Below, piece by piece: positions 26,052-33,997 of a stretch of DNA of 64,000 nucleotides. How positions within the stretch are numbered: position 1 is the first letter of the stretch; each line of letters begins with the position of its first letter. The DNA is from Akkermansiaceae bacterium UBA2381 (GTDB taxonomy: Bacteria; Verrucomicrobiota; Verrucomicrobiia; Verrucomicrobiales; DEV007): the NCBI GenBank assembly GCA_002344215.1, contig DDSV01000036.1, positions 12,012 through 76,011 of the forward strand, given 5' to 3'. A program made the position numbers and the translations under genes. The notes beneath the pieces were generated by a model, which did no database searches, was not told where the DNA came from, and saw only the letters and a program-made list of their open reading frames with translations.

Positions 26052-26738
26052 ATGGCCGATGATCCCTACTTGGCTCCTGCAAGAAACATTCCCTTACACC
26101 GTGCGACGTTCGCACCGGATGTGGTGCTGGTGCCGCTTCTTTCGGTTTTACTCCTGCTCAGTGCGTGGCAGAAGTGGTTGCCCATCGACATAACAGAAGC
26201 GTGGGGATTTGCCACCGGGGCCGTCTGCGTTTGGCTGGTCACGAAGGAAAATATCTGGAACTGGCCGATCGGGTTGGCGAACAACCTCTTCTTCGCAACC
26301 TTGTTCTGGAATGCGCGACTCTACGCAGACTTCGGGCTTCAGTGGGTCTACTTCGGCTTCGGCATCTGGGGCTGGTGGGTGTGGATGCACGGAGGCAAAG
26401 ATCACTCCCCGCTGAAGGTCTCGCGGGCCACTAGGGTCGAGTGGCTGGTGATCACGGTTTTTATCGTGCTTGGAACCTGGGGGCTGCGCGAAATCCTGCT
26501 GAAGGTGAATGGATCGGCACCCTTCCTGGATGCATTGACCACGGTGATCTGCCTTGCCGCGCAATACCTGCTGTGCCGGAAGAAGATCGAAAACTGGTGG
26601 CTGTGGATCACGGCGGATCTGATCTACGTGCCACTCTACGCCAGCAAGAATTTGCCTCTCACCTCGGTGCTCTATGCGGGTTTTATCGTTCTTTGTATTC
26701 TCGGTATCATGCGATGGAAGAAGGAGTTGCCAGGTTGA
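26052..26738 (+). CDS. pnuC: Nicotinamide riboside transporter PnuC
   Basis: A 228-residue PnuC transporter for nicotinamide riboside in the cytoplasmic membrane. About seven hydrophobic helices are visible, with the family pattern TKENIWNWPIGLANNLFF, RLYADFGLQWVYFGFGIWGWW and IENWWLWITADLIYVPLY. Trp, Asn and Gln residues of these motifs line the substrate path in PnuC structures. It comes one base after pncA and just before the nadR-like kinase that traps the substrate by phosphorylation. Confidence 0.93.
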   Translation: MADDPYLAPARNIPLHRATFAPDVVLVPLLSVLLLLSAWQKWLPIDITEAWGFATGAVCVWLVTKENIWNWPIGLANNLFFATLFWNARLYADFGLQWVYFGFGIWGWWVWMHGGKDHSPLKVSRATRVEWLVITVFIVLGTWGLREILLKVNGSAPFLDALTTVICLAAQYLLCRKKIENWWLWITADLIYVPLYASKNLPLTSVLYAGFIVLCILGIMRWKKELPG

Positions 26739-27706
26739 ATGCGGAACGATTCGGCTTGGGGGTGGTGGTTGGCAAGTTTATGCCGCCGCACCGAGGGCAT
26801 CGCTTCCTGATCGAAACCGCTTTGTCGCGTTGCGAGCGTGTCGTAGTCATCGTCTGTGGCAAGCCGGTCGATCCGATCCCGCCTGAGTTGCGGGTGGCAT
26901 GGTTGAGGGAACTGGTGCCAGCGGCAGAGCTCCTGCTGATCGATGATCGCTACGATGAGAACGATACACGCGTCTGGGCGGAGAATACGATGGGGTGGCT
27001 CGGCCGTGCACCGGATGTCGTGTTCACCTCGGAGGACTATGGCGAACGCTATGCGAGCATGATGGGGGCCCGGCATGTGATGGTTGACCGGGCGCGCTTG
27101 ACTGTTCCTTGCAGTGGAACTGCGGTTCGCAGCGATCCTTTCGCGATGTGGGACTTCATCGACCCGCCCCTGAAGGAATGGTTTGCGAAGCGGATCGTGA
27201 TCGTGGGAGCAGAGTCCACCGGGACCACGACCTTGGCGGTCGATCTCGCCGATGCCCTGGATACAATCTGGGTGGCCGAATACGGCCGTGAATACAGTGC
27301 GCTCAAACAGGGGAGGGGAGAGGCGGTGTGGAACTCTGCTGAGTTTATGGAAATCGCCCGCGAGCAAACGCGCCGGGAAGACGCCGCTGCCCGTGAGTCG
27401 AACCGCATTTTGGTGTGTGACACGAATGTCTTCGCCACGGTGCAGTGGCATCGCCGATACATGGGCACGCGGCTTCCGGAGTTGGAGGAATTTGCACAAG
27501 GCTGCCGGGTGCACCTCTATGTTCTGACAGGGGATGAGATTCCCTTCGTGCAAGACGGCCTGCGCGATGGCGAGCACTTGCGCCACGAGATGCACTGCTG
27601 GTTTGAAGAAGCGCTGGCTGGCCAAGAGGTGCCGTGGTTGTTGGTGACTGGGGATCCGAAATCCCGGGTGAAGCAAGTCATCGAGCGGTTGCATGAGATG
27701 CCGTGA
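26735..27706 (+). CDS. nadR: NadR-like NMN adenylyltransferase / ribosylnicotinamide kinase
   Basis: A 323-residue bifunctional enzyme without the DNA-binding domain of enterobacterial NadR. The N-terminal nucleotidyltransferase domain has VVVGKFMPPHRGHRFLI (HxGH) and CSGTAVRSDPF. The C-terminal kinase domain has the P-loop GAESTGTTTL and LVCDTNVFATVQW. The start is taken as TTG at 26735, which overlaps the pnuC TGA and lies downstream of AAGGAG (26721-26726). An upstream ATG at 26714 lacks a binding site. It phosphorylates imported nicotinamide riboside and adenylates NMN to NAD. Last gene of the operon. Confidence 0.9.
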   Translation: MNAERFGLGVVVGKFMPPHRGHRFLIETALSRCERVVVIVCGKPVDPIPPELRVAWLRELVPAAELLLIDDRYDENDTRVWAENTMGWLGRAPDVVFTSEDYGERYASMMGARHVMVDRARLTVPCSGTAVRSDPFAMWDFIDPPLKEWFAKRIVIVGAESTGTTTLAVDLADALDTIWVAEYGREYSALKQGRGEAVWNSAEFMEIAREQTRREDAAARESNRILVCDTNVFATVQWHRRYMGTRLPELEEFAQGCRVHLYVLTGDEIPFVQDGLRDGEHLRHEMHCWFEEALAGQEVPWLLVTGDPKSRVKQVIERLHEMP

Positions 27707-27800
27707 TATCTTGCAACATCGCGACTGCCATCGTCTTCTGCCACGTGATGAAAAAGCAAGGTGGGAGAACCTACCGTTACCCATCAAATGGCCTCGAAGC

Positions 27801-27807
27801 ACCTAAC
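27801..27807 (+). other. attC-like core heptamer (ACCTAAC)
   Basis: ACCTAAC fits the attC inverse-core consensus RYYYAAC and lies 16 bases upstream of repeat family 2, copy C. No fitting GTTRRRY partner is seen before the next start. Recorded because it adds to the attC-like pattern of this window. Confidence 0.25.
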
Positions 27808-27822
27808 GAGGCAGCCCCAGCC

Positions 27823-27920
27823 AATCCTCATCCCATTTAGAGTTGAACTCTTTCCCTCCATCCGATTACTCTCTTCCCGCTATCCACCTCCGCCCTCCGA
27901 CTGGAAGTGGCTGGCTTCAT
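27823..27920 (+). repeat. Intergenic repeat family 2, copy C
   Basis: AATCCTCA, GTTGAAC, CCCTCCAT, TATCCACCTCCGCCCTCCG and GTGGCTGGC align in order with copy B (18900-19007). The outer arms are less clear than in copy B. It lies between the nadR end and the S24-like gene. Confidence 0.5.
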
Positions 27921-27942
27921 AGGGTGGGCGCATTGAGTGATC

Positions 27943-28245
27943 ATGGGCTGGGCTACACTTTACATCGAGAAACTGAAGCAAGGTGAAACCGTTCAGTTTC
28001 GACCGCGCGGAAACTCGATGACTGGAAAGATTGAGTCTGGAGATTTGTGCACCGTTGCACCGGCGGAGAACGAAGAGCTCGAGGTTGGCGACGTGGTCCT
28101 CTGCAAGGTAGGTGGCGCGCAGTATCTTCACTTGATCATAGCAAAGCAGGGCGAGCGCTTCCAAATTGGGAATAATCGTGGCCGCGTAAATGGCTGGATC
28201 GGCCTGAATGGAATCTATGGCCTCTGTATACGCATCGAAAAATAA
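27943..28245 (+). CDS. S24/S26-like protein (100 aa)
   Basis: A small protein whose N-terminal half resembles the catalytic-Ser region of S24/S26 peptidases (LexA, signal-peptidase fold): FRPRGNSMTGKIESGDLCTV, then GDVVLCKVGGAQYLHLI. The expected catalytic Lys would lie near CKVGG, but the family's usual VKR context is not clear, so activity is uncertain. There is no DNA-binding domain and no membrane anchor. The ATG was preferred to a GTG two codons upstream. It lies between two repeats, like a single-gene cassette. Confidence 0.6.
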   Translation: MGWATLYIEKLKQGETVQFRPRGNSMTGKIESGDLCTVAPAENEELEVGDVVLCKVGGAQYLHLIIAKQGERFQIGNNRGRVNGWIGLNGIYGLCIRIEK

Positions 28246-28265
28246 AGAACTCAGAGCCCGACCAA

Positions 28266-28332
28266 TCGCAGGAGCAACCGTCTTGGCTAAGTCCCCGTGC
28301 TTCGCCGTCGCCTGCGACCTGACGTTTGTCTG
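28266..28332 (+). repeat. attC-like imperfect palindrome, copy 1c
   Basis: TCGCAGG (28266-28272) pairs with CCTGCGA (28311-28317). The right half, GCCGTCGCCTGCGACCTGAC followed by GTT, is nearly identical to copy 1a at 6237-6291 read on the minus strand. This copy lies 18 kb away, on the other strand. Confidence 0.5.
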
Positions 28333-28357
28333 AAGAATCCGAAGCAAGCTATCACCC

Positions 28358-28609
28358 ATGATGATCGATTTTATCCGAGAGCATCCGCGGGAGGTGAAGA
28401 TCTCAATTATCTTCGGGGTCTTCAACGTCATCTTGCCGCTCGGCTTGGTGACCTGGTTTTTTAACAGGGCGATTGACAGAAGGAGTCCAATTTTGTGGTT
28501 CAGTCAGCCGAGAGATGAGGCAACGAGGGCCGGTCCGGAAAACTCTCCGCTACTTCGCGGGGGCGGGTTTTCTTTTTACGTGCACAAACTGAGGAATTGC
28601 GTCGGTTAG
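28358..28609 (+). CDS. Truncated small membrane protein (83 aa)
   Basis: The N-terminal 40 residues are ordinary: a charged start (MMIDFIREHPREVK) and one membrane helix at about 15-35 (ISIIFGVFNVILPLGLVTWF). After residue about 58 the frame runs through a family 3 hairpin repeat and continues to a stop, so the C-terminus (LLRGGGFSFYVHKL) is translated repeat. I read this as a gene cut by, or fused to, the repeat. Confidence 0.4.
   Translation: MMIDFIREHPREVKISIIFGVFNVILPLGLVTWFFNRAIDRRSPILWFSQPRDEATRAGPENSPLLRGGGFSFYVHKLRNCVG
28533..28580 (+). repeat. Hairpin repeat family 3, copy 1
   Basis: GGTCCGGAAAACTCTCC then GGGGGCGGGTTTTCTTTTT. It shares GGTCCGGGAAA-CTC-CC-ACTT-CG-GGCGGGTTTT-TTT with copies at 33458 and 42353. 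The stem is followed by a T-run, as in an intrinsic terminator; this copy has mismatches in the stem. Confidence 0.55.
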
Positions 28610-28784
28610 GTAGGCAAGCGGGTCGATCCTGTGCATGCGGCGATTTTCGACATTCGTTGATGATGGCTGAGCATTTACCCCGTTTTCGGGTGGCCGGAAG
28701 TATCCGCGATTCGAGGAGACTTGGAGTGTTTGGAAGAGTCCAAAGAATCCGAACCCATCGGAAGAAAAAACCTCGCGAAATACA

Positions 28785-29459
28785 TTACTCTTCATTTTCG
28801 CCATCTCGAATGAGTCGGGCGACAGCGTCTACAATCACCATAATCCCGCTTTTCTCCTCCAAAATCACATTTTTTGAGAAGACGTCTCCGATTACGACGA
28901 TTCCCTCTTCCGACTGCTTCGTCCAAATGCCGTGCTTTTCTCCCATCGGCGGCTGGATAAATCCTGCCCCCTTCATCGAGTCGCTGATTTCCTCGGGTCT
29001 CATTTCTCTGGCTTTGGTTATAAAGCGCTGCGAGGTCACGATTCTCGGGACCGCCTCGTCGGATGCCAGCCAAACGCCTTCCACCCGGATATCGTCCTCA
29101 AAATGTTTGTTGATCAGCAGAAGCCTCCGAAGATAATCGAGAGCAGTAGCAACTTCAAAATTGTATTCCGATCCTGGCCGACCGGGTTTAAGGCCGAACC
29201 CTCCGTGATTAGTTGCCTTGAAGACCCGAATGTCCCCATTAAAATACCACACATCGTGTTCTGACCCCCCCGTGATGGGAGTTTCGCATCCCAAGTTCGG
29301 GAAATGCCTCAAAATCCTCAAATCCTGCGCTGCAAGTATTAGCGCCTTGGCCGGATAAGACCTTTGCCAGCAGCGCGGCTCTCCTTCCGGTTGGTTGGAT
29401 TTTAGCCTTGTGAGATGTTGGGAAGCGCAAGCCAGCAGGGCATCAATCTCGTTTGCCAT
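28785..29459 (-). CDS. Protein-kinase-like fold protein
   Basis: A 224-residue protein with a reduced kinase-like layout. It has a Gly-containing N-lobe turn and possible ATP-binding Lys (GGSEHDVWYFNGDIRVFKAT, Lys81), then a helical C-lobe. A catalytic-loop-like VVIGDVFSKNVILEE follows (Asp192, Asn197) and a metal-binding Asp in VIVDAV (Asp211). This pattern is like the kinase domains of polyvalent proteins and other mobile-element kinases. Its ATG overlaps the end of a 92-residue gene by 17 bases, suggesting a coupled pair. Target unknown. Confidence 0.6.
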   Translation of the reverse strand: MANEIDALLACASQHLTRLKSNQPEGEPRCWQRSYPAKALILAAQDLRILRHFPNLGCETPITGGSEHDVWYFNGDIRVFKATNHGGFGLKPGRPGSEYNFEVATALDYLRRLLLINKHFEDDIRVEGVWLASDEAVPRIVTSQRFITKAREMRPEEISDSMKGAGFIQPPMGEKHGIWTKQSEEGIVVIGDVFSKNVILEEKSGIMVIVDAVARLIRDGENEE

Positions 29460-29721
29460 GCGTCGTCAGCTGGGCGATTGCCGATTCAAAGTCAGGAATC
29501 TCAACATTTTCCCGGGCTAGGCGCATTTTCCCTTGGAAACCCGTGGAATCAGCCCGGCTACAGTGACTAAGGACCGACTGAGTTTCTTCATCGAGTGGAT
29601 CCTCCATCCCTTCGGGATTCTTGCCATTCGAATTGACCTGGATTCCGATTTCTCCGCTTTTCCGCTTAAGGAATTTTATATTCCCCCCAGTGGAAGTGCT
29701 CCTGTTTTTTTTGGAGTTCAT
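29443..29721 (-). CDS. Small charged protein upstream of the kinase-like gene (92 aa)
   Basis: A charged small protein starting MNSKKNRSTSTGGNIKFLKRKSGEIG, with an acidic middle (PEGMEDPLDEETQSVLSHC) and a helical C-terminus (ENVEIPDFESAIAQLTTHG). It ends 17 bases inside the kinase-like gene, so the two are almost certainly translated together. No family recognised. Size and position suit an antitoxin, inhibitor or specificity partner of the kinase. Its existence means the opposite-strand 977-residue gene must start downstream, at 29854. Confidence 0.55.
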   Translation of the reverse strand: MNSKKNRSTSTGGNIKFLKRKSGEIGIQVNSNGKNPEGMEDPLDEETQSVLSHCSRADSTGFQGKMRLARENVEIPDFESAIAQLTTHGKRD

Positions 29722-29853
29722 ATCTACAGGCCAAAAGCTCCCGTTAATAAAGCGGACTCAGCTACAATACTAGCATATTCTTCATTTTCAGCATTCCAAG
29801 AGATTTTTGTTGCTTTCGCGGGTTCGGTTACCATAAACACCAGCATTCGAACA

Positions 29854-32787
29854 ATGCTGAACGATATCACAGAAGCACAGGCGTGGGAAGAGGTCGGGGT
29901 CGGGAGACGGAAATATCTGGAGAATCTGATCCTGAGCCTTCGCTCCTCCGACGACAGCCCTGAGTCCCTGAACCCAGAGTCCCTCCAGCGCGAAGAGTTG
30001 GGTTGGAGTGGCCGCTTCGCCCCATCGATCATCACTAGAAACGTCGCCGAGCTCTTTGAGGTCTCGATGCCCCGATTTGCCATTCGAGTACCAATAGAAA
30101 CATCAATGGGCGTGTCGATCGTGAATTTGCATCGGATCGCCCTGATGCAAAAGCAATACCATGTAGTGCACGACCACCCAAAAACTGAAGGGGTGGACCC
30201 ACTCGGTGACGCAACAGGCATTGCGGACTGCGTTCTTTTCTGGCCCGTTTGGTCCGGGAAAATGAAAAACATCCGCAGAGTCGAATCGCCCGATCTAATG
30301 AGATTCTACGGTGAAAAGAAGGCGGAGGGAAAGTCGCTAACTTCCTACGTGCATTGCCTCCCCCTTTCGGGGCTTTGCGCCCAAGCGGCTTGCTTCATGG
30401 TGAGCGCGATGATGCAGCCATGGATTAGAAGCGTGTACGGATTCTCTGAAATCACCTTGCTATCGAAGGAGGAGGAGTTGGCGTCGTCTTGCTCCATTCT
30501 TGAGACAGGTGAGATTTTTAGCAAGGAGATTGCCCTGTCTGGTCTCAAGGGGGCAGCAATAAAACGTTATTTTGAGCTGGCTGGATTGACCTGTGCGGGC
30601 CAGCAATTCAACCGATCAACATTGTGCCTGCCCTCAAAGTCCCAAACCGACAGATTTGGGTCACGAGATTTCGTGCTTCCTGCGATTCGGGCCTATGTCC
30701 GTTCCGGATTTTCGGTAATTTTCCCCTGCGATTTGGACCGATTGGAGGGGCGGATCCTTGGAAAGGTGTCAACGCTGAACGATTCCTCACCGGGCTTCCT
30801 CGTTTCGCAGGAGGATCCCTTGTCTCTGGCGAGGACCCGCGCAAACAGCAACACTGCGCAGGTCGTTTGCATGGATGAAGGTGAGTTTCAAGACAAGCGG
30901 CACGCCGTGGTCATCGTTGGATACTACCGGGAGGACTTCGGCGATACGACTTTCGTGTTCCACGATCCTTCGAGGCTTCCCTACATGAGGCTTTCAGCAG
31001 TCGAACTGCTGGCTTGCCCTCCTTACAACAACGAAGATTTGCAATCTCGCAAGGAAGGATCTTCGCCTTCGCTCAATTCCCCGCCCATTCTGGAGAATCC
31101 TGGTTTTTATTCGGTGACGCCTCCCGAAGTCATTTTGCCAATCCTTCCTTCCTATTTTGGCCTCGACGATCCAGAAACAAATCACGAGGCACAAGTCGAT
31201 ACTGCAAAGACCTCTATCACTGCGCTTCACCACGACGCCTTGTTGCAGTACGACTACGAAAGGGCGGGGCTTTCCTTTAAGCAGTTCGAAAACGCAAAAT
31301 ACAATATCGGAGAAATGGTGCTCGCAGCTCCTGGCAACCTGCGGGAATCTTGGAGCCGCTTGCTGGTTGACTCGGCGAATGAGGGTTCGGAACTGCACGA
31401 GAAACTGCTCTTGTCCCAACAGGAACTGCTACCCGAAGCACTGCAGCCTTGGCAAGAAGCTAATCAATGGCTTTGGCTACAGGTCGTCATGGTTCACGCC
31501 CAACCGGGGGGAACTCCGACTTGGCTGGTTCAGCTTTGGAACTCTGAATCATGGGGCCCCGGACTCTCCGAATGTCTTCTGGTTGGATGCTGTTTACGAA
31601 CATTGGAAGAAGGGTGGGTTGTTCTTCACCAGACGGAAGTCCAACGGAATCGGTGCAACGCAAACTCGGGGGGGGAAATCGACTCCCCGAAGCCGGAAGA
31701 CCATTACATCGAATCAACCAATGACCAATCGGGAGACAGTGGAAACAGTCCGGAGATTGCCGCGGCGCCCGACTGGCCCAAGATTGCGGTGATTTCCTCC
31801 TTCTCTACCTCGGGCGTTTTGGATTCGGGATACTGGCCCGAAGCAGTGGCTCACTCCGAAGTCTACGCTTTCATGTTTCGCGACATCGTCAAGCTGTTCC
31901 CTGAGAGCGAGGAGGACCCTATTGGCGCAATGGCGGCACTCGCAGAAGACGATGAGAACAACGACGCACGGTTTGAGGAAATTGCCCGGCGTGTTGTTTC
32001 CGCTTTCTCAAACAGAAAGATCCGCGCCACCGTATCCGCGATGGCGACCTATTTTCCGGAAATTAGTTGCCGTGAAGGCAATCTTAAGAAAAGGGGGCTC
32101 GACTCCCTGCGTTTCATGATTCGGCTGGGCGGACAAATCCGAGCGATCTATGGGATGGACTCTCCCTTCTTCATCGAATTTGTTGGAGGGGGGCTGGCCG
32201 AGTGCATCGAATATGTGGACGGGCCGGACGGCGAATATGAGGCAAAAATTTCGTCCCCCGACGAAGCAATTCAGGAGCTGGTGACCACTCTCATGCAGCT
32301 GCGGACGCTGGCACGGAAGAATCACGTCATCCTCGCAGCCGAGTTCGAGCCGGGCCTTCTCAACGTTCTTGGGCACAAGAATCATCTTCTTGAATTTTGC
32401 CGGCTTCTCGATGCTCAGGAGGAGTCCACGGAATTCGTAGGATTGAACTTAGACATCGCCCATTTCGCGTTCCTTGGCGAAGTAACTCCTTCGTTCCTCC
32501 GAAACCATCCGAAGGTTGTTGATAGAATCGTGCACGCCCATATCAGCGACCACTGCGACGGAGGGCATTTCGGAGACGCACCCGTAGGGTCCATTCATGG
32601 GATCGCCGCCTTTAGGCCTTGGCTCTATCTCCTCGCTGAAATCAACAAATTGCGCGGACCTGCATCGAAAAACCGGCCGGAATCTGCGATACCCTATTCC
32701 GGACTTGTGTCTGTGGAACAGGAGGCTTGCCGGTCACTTGATGCGCTTAGCGAGTCAATAAAAACAATTAAGAACTCCATAATTTAA
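29854..32787 (+). CDS. C39-like cysteine peptidase / xylose-isomerase-like TIM-barrel fusion
   Basis: A 977-residue protein. The N-terminal half holds a papain/C39-like peptidase pattern: SGLCAQAACFMVSAMM (Cys175 or Cys180), RHAVVIVGYY (His350) and FVFHDPS (Asp371). An acidic linker lies near residue 600-635. The C-terminal domain (about 640-977) is a sugar-phosphate-isomerase/AP-endonuclease-type TIM barrel: AAEFEPGLLNVLG, VGLNLDIAHFAFLG, RIVHAHISDHCDGGHFGD and GLVSVEQEA, with likely metal ligands Glu, Asp, His. The ATG at 29854 was chosen because upstream sequence is occupied by an antisense gene. I know no family with this combination. Confidence 0.6.
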   Translation: MLNDITEAQAWEEVGVGRRKYLENLILSLRSSDDSPESLNPESLQREELGWSGRFAPSIITRNVAELFEVSMPRFAIRVPIETSMGVSIVNLHRIALMQKQYHVVHDHPKTEGVDPLGDATGIADCVLFWPVWSGKMKNIRRVESPDLMRFYGEKKAEGKSLTSYVHCLPLSGLCAQAACFMVSAMMQPWIRSVYGFSEITLLSKEEELASSCSILETGEIFSKEIALSGLKGAAIKRYFELAGLTCAGQQFNRSTLCLPSKSQTDRFGSRDFVLPAIRAYVRSGFSVIFPCDLDRLEGRILGKVSTLNDSSPGFLVSQEDPLSLARTRANSNTAQVVCMDEGEFQDKRHAVVIVGYYREDFGDTTFVFHDPSRLPYMRLSAVELLACPPYNNEDLQSRKEGSSPSLNSPPILENPGFYSVTPPEVILPILPSYFGLDDPETNHEAQVDTAKTSITALHHDALLQYDYERAGLSFKQFENAKYNIGEMVLAAPGNLRESWSRLLVDSANEGSELHEKLLLSQQELLPEALQPWQEANQWLWLQVVMVHAQPGGTPTWLVQLWNSESWGPGLSECLLVGCCLRTLEEGWVVLHQTEVQRNRCNANSGGEIDSPKPEDHYIESTNDQSGDSGNSPEIAAAPDWPKIAVISSFSTSGVLDSGYWPEAVAHSEVYAFMFRDIVKLFPESEEDPIGAMAALAEDDENNDARFEEIARRVVSAFSNRKIRATVSAMATYFPEISCREGNLKKRGLDSLRFMIRLGGQIRAIYGMDSPFFIEFVGGGLAECIEYVDGPDGEYEAKISSPDEAIQELVTTLMQLRTLARKNHVILAAEFEPGLLNVLGHKNHLLEFCRLLDAQEESTEFVGLNLDIAHFAFLGEVTPSFLRNHPKVVDRIVHAHISDHCDGGHFGDAPVGSIHGIAAFRPWLYLLAEINKLRGPASKNRPESAIPYSGLVSVEQEACRSLDALSESIKTIKNSII

Positions 32788-32905
32788 ATTTCTGCTGTAA
32801 ATTCAGTTATTCTTTATTATATTAACATATAAGAGAATTATCTCGAAAATCCATATTGCGGACCACCCCGGTCTTCGCTTATGGAGTTTCCGCTCCATTG
32901 ATGCC
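32788..32905. promoter_or_regulatory. AT-rich spacer, possible promoter
   Basis: A strongly AT-rich stretch containing TTATTATATTAACA. The same 14-mer occurs at 48689-48702 upstream of another gene. It could carry a promoter for the 76-residue gene. No exact -35/-10 assignment is made. Confidence 0.25.
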
Positions 32906-33136
32906 ATGCCTTTGCTGCCAAGTTACTCAGAGGAATACCTCGAACGCTGTTACAACGATATCCGGGCCGACCATGGCGAGGTAGTAGCACGAGCTTGCCA
33001 AGCCAAAGCAGCTGCCGAATCGATCACTCCGTCCCAAGCGTTACGATCCGTGCTTCTTGATCCGAACATCAATCCCGCAGCGAAAGAGAGCGAAATGCAA
33101 TCGCGTTCCTTCATGAATTCGGTTTGCAAGAGTTGA
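32906..33136 (+). CDS. Hypothetical protein (76 aa)
   Basis: A short helical protein: MPLLPSYSEEYLERCYNDIRADHGEVVARACQAK, then SITPSQALRSVLLDP. The alternating charge and hydrophobicity look like a genuine three-helix protein rather than noise. No family recognised. It follows an AT-rich spacer and is followed by a gene-poor mosaic. Confidence 0.45.
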   Translation: MPLLPSYSEEYLERCYNDIRADHGEVVARACQAKAAAESITPSQALRSVLLDPNINPAAKESEMQSRSFMNSVCKS

Positions 33137-33997
33137 CAGCCTTAGGTTGGGAGGGCTCACATTCCCTCACAAGGTTGCCACCATGTGCTGGACCCGTGCC
33201 TGGGAGATTTCTCGCGCTTGCCGCCGCAGGCCGGCGCCGATCTCGGCCAGCAGCCCGTCAAGTTCCTGCCTCAATCCGTTGAGCTGAGCCAGTGTGGTCC
33301 TGCCCTCAGCGAAGATGCGCCGTTCTCCATCGGGCACGGTGAGCTTTTCGCGCAGGGATTGATCGTCGGCCAACGCATCCTCCACGAGCGGGCCAAGGGT
33401 TCCCAAGCTCAACCCCAACACCAAACAGCGGACCCGTCCGAAACGTGACCGCAGCGACCGACACTCCCGAATGCGTGAAGGAGGTCCGGTCCGGGAAACC
33501 CGCCGCCACTTTACGTGGCGGGTTTTCTTTAGCTGGGAGGCACAAACCTGCGTCTGCGACGGATGGTTACGCAGCCGACTCACCCTTGGGGTCTTAGCCG
33601 AGAAGGAGAAATCTCAGAAGGCCACGTCCGGCGAGCAGAGATTTGGTCTCCAGTTTCGGCAAGGCCTCCGTCGTGCCAGTGAGAAGGGCGAGAGTCGACA
33701 CGACCTGGCGCAGGCTGGGGAGGGGATCGTGAGCTTCTAGAGGCGCCTGAAGACGCGCGTTCCCCGGCGGAATGCATCAATCCCGACGAACTTCACGACG
33801 GCAATTTGGCACCCCCAGTCCCCGACATCAGGATCCGCGCACGTTTCCGGGGAAATCCCTTGTCAGAGTGAGGATCTTTCTACAATCTGGCGCCGAGTTC
33901 TTTATGGATATGACCTCTGGAGATCTTACGAATAAAGGCTTTAGCCGGCGCTATGCGCTCTCGCAGATCTCAACCTCACTAATCAACCGACAAACCC
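33137..33997. other. Gene-poor mosaic with a hairpin repeat
   Basis: No gene is supported here. On the minus strand 33167-33400 reads as a helical, charged segment (EGRTTLAQLNGLRQELDGLLAEI) with codon use like a real protein, but it has no sensible N-terminus and enters a repeat. It is probably a remnant. The rest shows only short frames. Family 3 hairpin repeat copy 2 lies at 33458-33540. Confidence 0.45.
33458..33540 (+). repeat. Hairpin repeat family 3, copy 2
   Basis: The best-formed hairpin of the family: AACCCGCC (33497-33504) and GGCGGGTT (33517-33524) make a perfect 8-bp stem, followed by TTCTTT. The flanks CCGACACTCCCGAATGCGTGA and AGCTGGGAGG are shared with the copy at 42353-42433, so the repeat unit is about 80 bp. 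Confidence 0.65.

Noticed and set aside
27801..28332. Standard integron
   Set aside because: No IntI-type integrase in the window, and core heptamers mostly do not fit RYYYAAC/GTTRRRY; reported as attC-like only.
29533..29853. In-frame TTG extension of the 977-residue fusion protein
   Set aside because: The extension lies antisense to a credible 92-residue gene coupled to the kinase-like gene. The first ATG at 29854 gives a sensible N-terminus.
33167..33583. 138-residue minus-strand gene
   Set aside because: Its first half is translated repeat and Arg-rich; only the C-terminal part looks protein-like, so it is treated as a remnant.
33471..33740. Conserved-looking HFTxRVFFSWE protein shared with 42370
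   Set aside because: The shared residues are the translation of hairpin repeat family 3, not a conserved protein.
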